NCBI GenBank assembly: GCA_963707695.1
Contig: CAVPQY010000003.1
Location: forward strand, 1 to 64,000
Source of the DNA: JAOPZW01 sp963707695
Lineage (GTDB): Bacteria; Actinomycetota; Thermoleophilia; Solirubrobacterales; Solirubrobacteraceae
DNA length: 64,000 nt
Direction: 5' to 3'
Made by a program: the position numbers and the translations under genes. Shown piece by piece: positions 7,704 through 15,919 of this stretch. Position 1 is the stretch's first letter. Every line of letters starts with the position of its first letter. The notes under the pieces were generated by a model. That model did no database searches, was not told the DNA's origin, and saw only the letters and a list, made by a program, of their open reading frames with translations.

Positions 7704-7720
7704 ACGGAGCCGAGAGCACC

Positions 7721-8182
7721 ATGCTGATGACCGCCCGCATGACCAACCCCGCCTTCGCCGTCGCCGGCGCGATGGACGCGCTCAACGCGCTGTCGAAGAC
7801 CATCAGCCGCGCCCGCGTGCCGATCAGCCGCGAGCTCGTGCACCTGCGCGCCAGCCAGATCAACGGCTGCAGCGTCTGCGTCGACCTGCATGCCAAGGCG
7901 GCGCGCAAGGCCGGCGAGAGCGAGGAGCGCGTCTTCGCCGTCGCCGCCTGGCGCGAGACGCCGTACTTCAGCGAGGCCGAACGCGCCGCGCTCGCCCTGA
8001 CGGAGGCGCTCACCCGCCTCGCCGACCGGGCCGACCAGGTGCCTGACACGCTCTGGGACGCAGCCGTCGAGCACTTCGACGAGGCGCAGCTCGGCGCGCT
8101 CGTGGTCGACATCGCGACGGTCAACCTCTGGAACCGCCTGAACATCGCCACCCGGCAGATCGTCGGCGACCAGAGCTGGTGA
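7721..8182 (+). CDS. Carboxymuconolactone decarboxylase/AhpD-family protein
   Basis: A 153-residue all-helical CMD-domain protein. The AhpD-type active site is present: CSVCVDLHAK, a CxxC with the downstream histidine, in the context INGCSVC. That pattern marks members with peroxidase-associated disulfide reductase activity rather than true gamma-carboxymuconolactone decarboxylases. It diverges from the ECF41 sigma factor, the standard arrangement, and should be its target gene. The ATG at 7721 is preceded by a purine-rich region (GGAGCCGAGAG). A 20-bp near-perfect tandem duplication spans its stop codon. Confidence 0.9.
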   Translation: MLMTARMTNPAFAVAGAMDALNALSKTISRARVPISRELVHLRASQINGCSVCVDLHAKAARKAGESEERVFAVAAWRETPYFSEAERAALALTEALTRLADRADQVPDTLWDAAVEHFDEAQLGALVVDIATVNLWNRLNIATRQIVGDQSW

Positions 8183-8203
8183 GCGGCGACCAGAGCTCGT
8201 GAG
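8164..8203. repeat. 20-bp tandem duplication over a stop codon
   Basis: CGGCGACCAGAGCTGGTGAG (8164-8183) is followed directly by a second copy (8184-8203) differing at one base. The first copy holds the last codons and stop of the AhpD-like gene. Confidence 0.7.
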
Positions 8204-8342
8204 GTCGTGCCCCGGGCGATCGGTGCGCCCGAATGCGCTGCTTGCACGGATGCGAGCCGCGCGCCCGCGCGAGACCCTTCGGGCGGCAACTTCGGGCAGC
8301 AACGCGAAACGGTGCCGAGCCCGTCGCGCGCCGGCCGGCGCG

Positions 8343-8366
8343 GGCGCCGGCGCCGGCGCCGGCGCC
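8343..8366. repeat. GGCGCC simple repeat
   Basis: Four head-to-tail copies of a GC-only hexamer (GGCGCC, offset as GCGCCG) sit in the 191-bp space between two convergent genes. It could fold into a hairpin and help end transcription, but no other function is visible. The rest of 8183-8373 shows nothing recognisable. Confidence 0.45.
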
Positions 8367-8373
8367 CGGCGGC

Positions 8374-8721
8374 CTAGGTCGCCGGCGCGCGGCGGATGCG
8401 GCCCGAGCCCTCGCCGCGCGTGGCCTCCGGCTCGGGGACCACCGGCCGCAGCAGCGCCCAGGCGAGCATCCCGATCGCCACGACGAGCATGCCCAAGCCG
8501 GTCCAGAGGTTGATGTTGATGCCGTCGGCCTTCGTCTTGACCTCGTGGCTGCCCACGATCCCGGCGACGACGAGGATCACCCCGTAGAGCAGGAAGACGC
8601 CGCCGATGATGCGGCGCAGGTCGAAGCGGTTGGCCGCCCGCGCGGCGGCGACCTCGTCCTCGTCGGTCTCGCCGACGGACGGGGTCTCCGGGCCGCGGAA
8701 GGGGTGCTGCTGCTCGCTCAT
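8374..8721 (-). CDS. Small two-helix membrane protein next to an SSS transporter
   Basis: A 115-residue protein with an acidic cytoplasmic N-terminus (about 1-35), two membrane helices (about 40-58 and 72-92) and a short charged tail. It starts 12 bp after the symporter stop on the same strand, so both are expressed together. Small two-helix proteins often accompany SSS symporters as accessory subunits, but this sequence does not match one I can name. Function unknown. Confidence 0.75.
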   Translation of the reverse strand: MSEQQHPFRGPETPSVGETDEDEVAAARAANRFDLRRIIGGVFLLYGVILVVAGIVGSHEVKTKADGININLWTGLGMLVVAIGMLAWALLRPVVPEPEATRGEGSGRIRRAPAT

Positions 8722-8733
8722 GTCCGTGCCTCT

Positions 8734-10386
8734 CTAGAAGAAGATGATGTTCAGGATCAGGACCAGGCCGAGCGCGCCGCCGGCGAGCAGCCAGACGGAG
8801 CGGTACCACACGTCGTCGCCCTTGATCGAGTCGTCCTCCTGCGTCTCCCGGTTGAGGCCCCAGACCAGCCCGCGCAACTCGGAGTCGGGCTTGGGCTGCG
8901 TGACCAGCGAGACGACGACCGTGACGATCGCGTCGACGATGAACGCGATGCTCGCGCCCCAGAAGCTGGCCGCGAGCTCGGACCCGAGGTTGAGGTCCCC
9001 GCGGCTGTAGAAGAAGTGCGTGAAGAACGCGCCCAGGAAGCCGGCGATCATCCCGAGCACGCCGGCCAGCGGCGTCGAGCGCCGCCAGAACATCGCGATG
9101 ATGAACGTGGCGAACAGCGGCGCGTTGAAGTACGAGAACAGCAGCTGGACGTAGTTCATGATGTTCGAGTAGCCCTTGGCGATGAACGCCGTGGCGATCG
9201 AGATCACCAGGCCCCCGAACGTCGCGAAGCGCCCGACGCGCAGGTAGTACTGCGGGTCGCGGCCCTTGACGACGTAGGACTGCCAGAGGTCGTACGTGAA
9301 CACCGTGTTGAACGAGGTGACGTTCGCCGCCACCCCGGCCATGAACGCGGCCAGCAGCCCGGTCACCGCGATCCCGAGCATGCCCTCGGGCAGGTAGCGC
9401 CCGACGAGCAGGGGGATCGCGTTGTTGTACTGGAGGTTCGGGTCCTTGCCGCCGAGGCCCTTGACGGTGACGAGCGCGACGAGCCCGGGGATGATGGTCA
9501 GCGCCGGGATGAAGATCTTCGGGTAGGCGCCGATCAGCGGCGTGCGTCGCGCGGCCGACAGGTTCTTGGCCGACAGCGCGCGCTGGACCTCGGCGAAGTT
9601 CGTCGTCCAGTACCCGAAGGACAGCACGAAGCCGAGCCCGAAGACGATCGCGATCCAGTTCGCGTCGATGGGGTTGGTGACGTGGCCGATGCCCGTCCCC
9701 TGCCACGCGTGCAGCCCCTGCTCGCCGAGCTTGGACTGCTTGACGCGGTCCGACAGCCCGTTCCAGCCACCCATGTCGTGCAGGGCGACGATCGTCAGGG
9801 GGACGAGCGCCGCGACGATGATGAAGAACTGCAGGACCTCGTTGTAGATCGCGGAGGTCAGGCCGCCGAGCGTGATGTAGACGAAGACGACGGCCGCGGC
9901 CACCAGGATCGCCGTCGTGATCGACCACCCGAGCATGAGGTGGATGACCAGCGCGAGCGCGAAGAGGTTCACGCCCGAGATCAGGACCGTGGCGATCGCG
10001 AAGCTCATCGCGTTCCAGAGGTGGGCGGCGTCGCCGAAGCGCAGGCGCAGGTACTCGGGGACGCTGCGGACCTTGGCCCCGTAGTAGAAGGGCATCATCA
10101 CGATGCCCAGGAACACCATCGCCGGGACGGCGCCGATCCAGTAGAAGTTGACCGTCGCGACGCCGTACTGCGCGCCGTTGGCGGCCATCCCGAGGATCTC
10201 GAGCGCGCCCAGGTTCGCGGCCACGAAGGCCAGCCCGGTCACCCAGGCGGGCAGCGAGCGGCCCGAGAGGAAGAAGTCGAGGTCCGTCTTGATCGAGAGG
10301 CGCGCGACCGCGCCGATGCCCAGCACCACCGCGAAGTAGATCGCCAGGATCGTGTAGTCCAGCGCGCTCGCGTCCAACCTCAGCAT
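8734..10386 (-). CDS. Sodium:solute symporter (SSS family, SGLT-like)
   Basis: A 550-residue membrane transporter with about 14 helices, using the sodium gradient to import a solute. Family features: LDFFLSGRSLPAWVTGLAF near the start, SVPEYLRLRFGD, and a segment with FGYWTTNF, EVQRALSAKN and PKIFIPALTIIPG that matches the sugar-transporting SGLT/vSGLT branch. The ATG at 10386 has a GGGGAG ribosome site and begins just before the first helix; a longer frame upstream adds only a polar tail. A small membrane protein follows at 12 bp. A sugar or inositol-like substrate is a guess from the branch. Confidence 0.9.
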   Translation of the reverse strand: MLRLDASALDYTILAIYFAVVLGIGAVARLSIKTDLDFFLSGRSLPAWVTGLAFVAANLGALEILGMAANGAQYGVATVNFYWIGAVPAMVFLGIVMMPFYYGAKVRSVPEYLRLRFGDAAHLWNAMSFAIATVLISGVNLFALALVIHLMLGWSITTAILVAAAVVFVYITLGGLTSAIYNEVLQFFIIVAALVPLTIVALHDMGGWNGLSDRVKQSKLGEQGLHAWQGTGIGHVTNPIDANWIAIVFGLGFVLSFGYWTTNFAEVQRALSAKNLSAARRTPLIGAYPKIFIPALTIIPGLVALVTVKGLGGKDPNLQYNNAIPLLVGRYLPEGMLGIAVTGLLAAFMAGVAANVTSFNTVFTYDLWQSYVVKGRDPQYYLRVGRFATFGGLVISIATAFIAKGYSNIMNYVQLLFSYFNAPLFATFIIAMFWRRSTPLAGVLGMIAGFLGAFFTHFFYSRGDLNLGSELAASFWGASIAFIVDAIVTVVVSLVTQPKPDSELRGLVWGLNRETQEDDSIKGDDVWYRSVWLLAGGALGLVLILNIIFF

Positions 10387-10502
10387 CGGGGACTCCCCTC
10401 CCTCGCGGACAGTGGCGACAACCGACCCGAGGCCGTGCTGCTCACTGCGCCGACCTTCCAAACAGCCCGGCCCCCACGGAGCGGCGGGCTGCGGGCCGCT
10501 GC

Positions 10503-11261
10503 CTAGGCGACGGCGCCGCGGGCGGCGGGGAGCCCCTCGCTGAGCAGCGCGGCGGGGTGCTCGCGCGTCAGGCGCTCGGCCTGCTCGCGCCGGATGCCCG
10601 CGGCGGCGAGGGCGCCGACGGCGTGGGTCAGCACCGCCCCGCGACCGAGCCGGTGGGCGTCGGAGGCGAGGACCAGGGCCCGGCCCGTGCGGACGAGGTC
10701 GAGCGCCACGGCCTGGGGCTCGTGCCCGTGCGTGCCCAGGACGGACGAGGCGTTGACCTGGGCCGCGCAGCCCTCGTCCAGCAGGACGTCGAGCAGGTCG
10801 GGCGCGGCGCGCACCGCGGGCGAGCGCTCCGGGTGGCCGACGAGGACCCCGAGCCCCTCACGGCGCACCGCGCGCACCGCGTCGGCGAACGGGGCCGGGT
10901 CGCGCCCGCGCAGCGGCGCCTCCAGGAGCACCCAGCGCGCCCCGGGCGGCCCCTGCGCCACCGCCTCCAGGTCGGCCCGGGTCAGGCCGTCGAGGTCGTC
11001 GTGGGCGACCTCGGCCCCCGGGCGGACGTCGAGCGCGATCCCCTCCTGCTCCAGCGCCGCGCGCAGCGCCTCGGTCCGCTGCGCGACCTCGGCCAGGATC
11101 CCGGCCTCGACCAGGTCGCGGATGTGCGGGGTGACGGTCACGACCCCGGTCCCGTCGTCGACCGTCTGCCGCGCCAGCGCGAGCGCCTCGGACAACCCGG
11201 CCGGCCCGTCGTCGACGCCGGGGAGGAGGTGGAAGTGCAGCTCGGTGCGGGGCAGGGCCAC
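10503..11261 (-). CDS. PHP-domain tyrosine phosphatase (CpsB/CapC/YwqE type)
   Basis: A 252-residue metal-dependent phosphatase. Motifs in order: ELHFHLLPGVDDGP at the N-terminus (the HxH metal site and family signature), TPHIRD, GAEVAHD, LVGHPERS and ASDAHRLGRG. Together they form the trinuclear metal site of the CapC/CpsB family, which dephosphorylates capsule or exopolysaccharide tyrosine kinases. No polysaccharide operon is nearby. It lies 22 bp downstream of a patatin-like gene on the same strand. It may act as a general PHP phosphatase, and its substrate is unknown. Confidence 0.88.
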   Translation of the reverse strand: MALPRTELHFHLLPGVDDGPAGLSEALALARQTVDDGTGVVTVTPHIRDLVEAGILAEVAQRTEALRAALEQEGIALDVRPGAEVAHDDLDGLTRADLEAVAQGPPGARWVLLEAPLRGRDPAPFADAVRAVRREGLGVLVGHPERSPAVRAAPDLLDVLLDEGCAAQVNASSVLGTHGHEPQAVALDLVRTGRALVLASDAHRLGRGAVLTHAVGALAAAGIRREQAERLTREHPAALLSEGLPAARGAVA

Positions 11262-11283
11262 GACCCCAGGGTGGCAGCCCCGG

Positions 11284-12249
11284 CTAGACGAGCCGCTCGG
11301 CCAGCGCGTCGACGGCGGCCGCGTTGTCGCGCAGGAGGCGCGCGCCCTCCTCGCGCAGCGCCGCCATGTTCCGCGGCGACGCGTCGTCGAGGTCGTCGCT
11401 GGCCAACCCCAGGTCGGTCTGGAGTCGCACGTAGCGGTCCGGGCCCAGGAGCTGGGCCGCCTCGAAGTCGGTCGTGTCGGCGACCCCGTCGAACACCACG
11501 TCGACGATGGAGCGCGCCCACTCCAGCGCGCCCCAGCCGCGGACGCGCTCGTAGGCCAGCGGCCGGGTGTGCGAGCCCGTGCCGAGCGACAGGACGAGCT
11601 CGACCTCGCCGAGGCGCCCGGCGCGCGCGACGTCGGCGACGGCGCACAGCACGGGGTTCGTGGCGAAGACGCCGCCGTCGATGAGCGCGTAGGTGGCGTC
11701 GCCCGCGAGGTCGCCGACGCGCGCCGGCTCGAAGTACGTGGGCGCCGCGGCCGACGCGCGGCAGGCGTCGGCGAGCGTGAAGTCGTAGACCGGGTCCGCC
11801 CGGGCGCGCGCGGAGCGGAAGAAGAACGCCTCTCGGCGCTCGATCTCGTAGGCGGTGATGAGCACGTCGGTCAGCGCGTCCGAGAGCCGGCTCCCGTCGA
11901 GGTAGCGGCGCAGGGCCGCCTCGAGCCCGCCGTCGTCGTAGCGCTCGTCGAACCAGCCGTCGACCGAGCGGATGCGCTTCAGCAGCGAGCGGTCGAAGAT
12001 CTCCGGGCCCTCGGCCTCGTAGAGGCCGAGCAGGTCGCGGGCGCTGTACCGCGGTCCGGCGTCCTGGCCCGCGCCGCCCTCGTCGCCCGGCCGCGTCAGC
12101 GCGGCGGCCAGGATGCCGCCCGTGGAGGTGCCGGCCACGAGGTCGAAGAGGTCGGCGACGCGGCGCCCCGTGCGGTCCTCGATCTCGGCCAGGACCAGCG
12201 CGGGGATGATCCCGCGGATCCCGCCGCCGTCGATCGCGAGGATGCGCAC
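11284..12249 (-). CDS. Patatin-like phospholipase
   Basis: A 321-residue patatin lipid acyl hydrolase. The oxyanion motif DGGGIRG is at the very N-terminus, the nucleophile elbow is GTSTGG (Ser about 43), and the catalytic aspartate is in DGGVFATNP. No signal peptide is visible, so it should act in the cytoplasm or on the inner membrane face. CBASS antiviral effectors such as CapV share this fold, but no cyclase or other CBASS gene is nearby, so a housekeeping lipid function is more likely. The phosphatase gene follows at 22 bp. It diverges from metH, with 76 bp between the starts. Confidence 0.9.
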   Translation of the reverse strand: MRILAIDGGGIRGIIPALVLAEIEDRTGRRVADLFDLVAGTSTGGILAAALTRPGDEGGAGQDAGPRYSARDLLGLYEAEGPEIFDRSLLKRIRSVDGWFDERYDDGGLEAALRRYLDGSRLSDALTDVLITAYEIERREAFFFRSARARADPVYDFTLADACRASAAAPTYFEPARVGDLAGDATYALIDGGVFATNPVLCAVADVARAGRLGEVELVLSLGTGSHTRPLAYERVRGWGALEWARSIVDVVFDGVADTTDFEAAQLLGPDRYVRLQTDLGLASDDLDDASPRNMAALREEGARLLRDNAAAVDALAERLV

Positions 12250-12282
12250 GGTCCAGCCCTACCCCTTGGCCGGATCGCGCGC

Positions 12283-12308
12283 AACCTTGACGGAGCTGTG
12301 TCAAGGTT
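12283..12308. promoter_or_regulatory. Inverted repeat at the metH promoter
   Basis: Perfect 9-bp arms AACCTTGAC and GTCAAGGTT are separated by 8 bp. The repeat covers the -35 region of the metH promoter and is a likely operator. It does not resemble a cobalamin or SAM riboswitch, and there is no room for one. Confidence 0.6.
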
Positions 12309-12312
12309 CCGC

Positions 12313-12318
12313 TAGAGT
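12313..12318 (+). promoter_or_regulatory. -10 box of metH, likely leaderless
   Basis: TAGAGT lies exactly 7 nt before the metH ATG. Transcription would start at the start codon, and no ribosome site exists. Confidence 0.55.
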
Positions 12319-12325
12319 TCGGTCG

Positions 12326-15300
12326 ATGCGGGACTACCTCGATGCCATCCGCAGCCGGGTCGTCGTCTTCGACGGCGGCATGGGCGCCACGCTCGAGCAG
12401 TTCGACCTCTCGCTCGAGCGCGACTACCGGCTCCCCGGGCGCGCGCACGAGGCGCTCGTGCTCAACCGGCCCGACGTGATCGAAGGCGTCCACGCCTCGA
12501 TGCTCGACGCGGGCGCCGACGTCCTGGAGACCGACTCCTTCCAGGCCTCGCGCCTGAAGCTCGAGGAGTGGGGCCTGGCCGACGAGACCCTCGAGATCAA
12601 CCGCCGCGCCGCCGAGATCGCCCGCAAGGCCGCGGGCGAGCACCGCTTCGTCGCCGGATCGATCGGCCCCACGGGCCACCTCCCCGCCTCCAACGACCCG
12701 ACGCTCGGCGCCATCACCTTCCGCGAGCTCGTCGACGTCTTCGCCGAGCAGGCCCAGGGGCTCGTCGAGGGCGGCTCCGACCTCCTCATCATCGAGACCG
12801 CGCAGGACATCCTCGAGGTCAAGGCCGCGATCTTCGGCGCGCGCGAGGCGTTCCGCCACCTCGGCCGCTCCGTCCCGATCCAGTGCTCGGTCTCGTTGCT
12901 GCCCAACGGCGGCAAGATGCTCCTGGGCACCGACATCAGCGCCGTGCTCACGACGCTCGAGGCGCTGAAGGTCGACGCGATCGGCCTGAACTGCTCCACC
13001 GGGCCCGAGGACATGCGCGACGCGATCCGCTACCTCGGCGAGCACGCGTCGGTGCCGGTCCACTGCATCCCGAACGCCGGCCTGCCGCTGCAGGGCCCCG
13101 ACGGCGAGACGATCTTCCCCGAGGAGCCGGGGCCGCTGGCCGAGGTCCTCGGCGGCTTCGTCGAGCGCTACGGCATCTCGGTCGTCGGCGGCTGCTGCGG
13201 CACGACGCCCGAGCACATCGCGGCGATCCGCGAGCGCTGCGCGGGAGACCGTGCGGCCACCCCGCCCGCGCGGCCCGCGCCCGGCGAGGCGCGCCTGAGC
13301 TCGATGATGACCGCGGCGCCGCTCGTGCAGGACCCGCGGCCGACGCTCGTCGGCGAGCGCGTGAACTCGCAGGGCTCCCGCAAGGCCAAGGAGCTCCTGC
13401 TGGCCGACGACTACGACGGCCTCGTGCAGGTCGCGGAGGACCAGGTCGAGGGCGGTGCGCACGTGCTCGACGTGTGCGTCGCGCTCACCGAGCGCCAGGA
13501 CGAGGACGAGCAGATGCGCCAGACGGTCAAGCGCATCTCCCTGACCCAGCCCGCGCCGATCCAGGTCGACTCCACCGAGCCCGAGGTCATCCGGCTCGCC
13601 CTGGAGCAGATCCCGGGCCGCGCGATCGTCAACTCCGTCAACCTCGAGGCGGGGCCGGACAAGCTCAACGTCGTCGCCCCGCTCGCCGTCGAGCACGGCG
13701 CGGCGCTCATCGCGCTGACCATCGACGAGGTCGGCATGGCCAAGACGGCCGAGCGCAAGGTCGAGGTCGCCCGCCGGATCGCCGAGCTCTGCGACGGGCA
13801 CGGGCTCGACCGCGAGCTGCTCGTCTTCGACGTGCTGACCTTCACGCTGACGACCGGCGACGAGGAGTGGCGCCCGTCGGCGGTCGAGACGATCGCGGGC
13901 ATCCGCCGCGTCAAGGAGGAGCTACCCGGGGTCAAGACCTCGCTCGGCGTCTCCAACGTCTCGTTCGGCGTCTCCCCCGGCGCCCGCGCGGTCCTGAACT
14001 CGGTCTTCCTGCACCACGCCGTCGAGGCCGGGCTCGACCTGGCGATGGTCAACCCGAACCACATCACGCCCTACGGCGAGATCGGCGGGCTCGAGCGCGA
14101 GCTGGCCGACGACCTCGTCTTCAACCGCCGCGAGGACGCGCTCGAGCGCTTCATCGCCCACTTCGAGTCCAAGGGGGCCGAGGAGGAGGCGGTCGGCGCC
14201 GGCGATCCCACCGAGGGCATGGAGCCCGAGGAGGCGCTGCACTTCCACATCCTGCGGCGCAAGCGCGACGGCGTGGAGGACTGGATCGACCGCTCCGTCG
14301 AGAAGATCGGCGCCGTGCCGACGCTCAACGAGGTCCTGCTGCCGGCGATGAAGGAGGTCGGCGACAAGTTCGGGGCCGGCGAGCTCATCCTGCCCTTCGT
14401 CCTGCAGAGCGCCGAGGTCATGAAGCGCGCGGTCGCGCGGCTGGAGAACTACCTCGACCGCATCGAGGGCTACACGAAGGGCACGGTCGTCCTGGCGACG
14501 GTCTTCGGCGACGTCCACGACATCGGCAAGTCGCTCGTCAACACGATCCTGACGAACAACGGCTACACGGTCGTCGACCTCGGCAAGCAGGTGCCGATCT
14601 CGACGATCATCGACGCGGCCAAGGAGCACGAGGCGACCGCCATCGGCCTCAGCGCGCTGCTCGTGTCGACCTCGAAGCAGATGCCGGCCTGCATCCAGGA
14701 GCTGCACGCGCAGGGGCTCGACTACCCCGTGCTCATCGGCGGCGCGGCCATCAACCGCGACTTCGGCCTCCGGGCGCTCTACCCCGGCGGGCGCGAGAGC
14801 GAGGACGTCTACGGCGCCGGCGTCTTCTTCTGCAAGGACGCCTTCGAGGGGCTGGCCAAGATGGACGCCATCGTGGAGCCCGACCGCCGCGAGGAGCTCG
14901 TGCGGTCGACGATCGACGCCGCGCAGCGGCTGCGCCAGAAGGGGCCGGAGCCCGAGGCGCTGCCCACCGACGACGACTCCGTCCGCTCGGCCGCGCGCAC
15001 CGACGTCCCCGTCCCGACGCCGCCGTGGTGGGGCGTGCGGGAGCTCGACGTCGACCTGGACGAGCTCTTCCACCACCTCGACACCCACGTCCTGTTCAAG
15101 CTCCACTGGGGTGGGCGCGGCGTGAAGGGCGACGCGTGGCAGAAGCTCTTGCGCGAGGACTTCCAGCCACGGCTGGAGCGCATGTGGCGGGAGCAGGACT
15201 ACCTGCGCCCGCGCGCGCTCCTGGGGTACTTCCCGTGCTACTCCGAGGGCAACGACCTCGTCGTGCTCGACCCCGAGGACCGCGAGACGGTGCTGACGCG

Positions 15301-15919
15301 CTTCGTCAACCCGCGCCAGCCCGGCCACGACCGCATCTGCTTGTCGGACTTCTACCGCTCCAAGGAGAGCGGGGACCTCGACGTCGTCGCGCTGCAGGCC
15401 GTCACGGCCGGCTCGGAGGTCACCGACCTCATGGCGCGCCTCGAGGCCGACGGCGAGTTCGCCGAGCAGCTCTTCGTCCACGGGCTGGGCGTCCAGACCG
15501 CCGAGGGCCTGGCCGAGTACGTCCACGCGCAGGTCCGACGCGACTTCGGCATCGCCCCGACGCAGGGCCGGCGCTACTCGTGGGGGTACCCGGCGGTCCC
15601 CGAGCAGTCCGAGCACGAGAAGGTCGACGCGCTGCTGGACCTCTCGCAGATCGGCATGGCGCTGTCGGGCGGCTTCGCGCCCGAGCCCGAGCAGTCGACG
15701 CTCGCGATCGTCGCGCACCACCCGCAGGCGACGTACTTCGGCATGAAGTCCGGCTTCCTGCCCAAGAGCGAGCGCCAGGCCGCCGACGAGGTCATCGCCG
15801 GCAGCGAGCGCGACCCGACCCGGGCCGCCACGCTGCCCGACGCGGACCCCGCCGACGCCGGCGAGGAGCCGCCCCCGCGCGAGGAGCCCCGGGCGGCGGC
15901 GGCGCAGGCCGCCGGCTAG
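12326..15919 (+). CDS. metH: Cobalamin-dependent methionine synthase
   Basis: A 1197-residue, four-domain enzyme that transfers methyl from methyltetrahydrofolate via cobalamin to homocysteine. Homocysteine domain, about 1-305, with zinc ligands C223 (GLNCSTG) and C290/C291 (GGCCGTT). Pterin domain, about 325-600, starting LVGERVNSQGS. Cobalamin cap and binding domain, about 620-880, with the cobalt-ligand motif DVHDIGKS at 729-736. Reactivation (AdoMet) domain, about 895-1165, with RRYSWGYPAVPEQ. The tail after this is Pro/Glu/Ala-rich. The start is the ATG 7 nt after a -10 box; the frame is open further upstream but without family similarity. Its stop overlaps the convergent DUF4349 stop (shared CTAG). 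Confidence 0.97.
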   Translation: MRDYLDAIRSRVVVFDGGMGATLEQFDLSLERDYRLPGRAHEALVLNRPDVIEGVHASMLDAGADVLETDSFQASRLKLEEWGLADETLEINRRAAEIARKAAGEHRFVAGSIGPTGHLPASNDPTLGAITFRELVDVFAEQAQGLVEGGSDLLIIETAQDILEVKAAIFGAREAFRHLGRSVPIQCSVSLLPNGGKMLLGTDISAVLTTLEALKVDAIGLNCSTGPEDMRDAIRYLGEHASVPVHCIPNAGLPLQGPDGETIFPEEPGPLAEVLGGFVERYGISVVGGCCGTTPEHIAAIRERCAGDRAATPPARPAPGEARLSSMMTAAPLVQDPRPTLVGERVNSQGSRKAKELLLADDYDGLVQVAEDQVEGGAHVLDVCVALTERQDEDEQMRQTVKRISLTQPAPIQVDSTEPEVIRLALEQIPGRAIVNSVNLEAGPDKLNVVAPLAVEHGAALIALTIDEVGMAKTAERKVEVARRIAELCDGHGLDRELLVFDVLTFTLTTGDEEWRPSAVETIAGIRRVKEELPGVKTSLGVSNVSFGVSPGARAVLNSVFLHHAVEAGLDLAMVNPNHITPYGEIGGLERELADDLVFNRREDALERFIAHFESKGAEEEAVGAGDPTEGMEPEEALHFHILRRKRDGVEDWIDRSVEKIGAVPTLNEVLLPAMKEVGDKFGAGELILPFVLQSAEVMKRAVARLENYLDRIEGYTKGTVVLATVFGDVHDIGKSLVNTILTNNGYTVVDLGKQVPISTIIDAAKEHEATAIGLSALLVSTSKQMPACIQELHAQGLDYPVLIGGAAINRDFGLRALYPGGRESEDVYGAGVFFCKDAFEGLAKMDAIVEPDRREELVRSTIDAAQRLRQKGPEPEALPTDDDSVRSAARTDVPVPTPPWWGVRELDVDLDELFHHLDTHVLFKLHWGGRGVKGDAWQKLLREDFQPRLERMWREQDYLRPRALLGYFPCYSEGNDLVVLDPEDRETVLTRFVNPRQPGHDRICLSDFYRSKESGDLDVVALQAVTAGSEVTDLMARLEADGEFAEQLFVHGLGVQTAEGLAEYVHAQVRRDFGIAPTQGRRYSWGYPAVPEQSEHEKVDALLDLSQIGMALSGGFAPEPEQSTLAIVAHHPQATYFGMKSGFLPKSERQAADEVIAGSERDPTRAATLPDADPADAGEEPPPREEPRAAAAQAAG

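Noticed and set aside
11284..12249. Patatin as a CBASS (CapV) antiviral effector
   Set aside because: No cGAS-like cyclase, ubiquitin-like or other defence gene is adjacent; the neighbours are a phosphatase and metH.
12250..12325. Cobalamin riboswitch in front of metH
   Set aside because: Only 76 bp lie between divergent starts and the promoter appears leaderless; none of the conserved B12-box sequence is visible.
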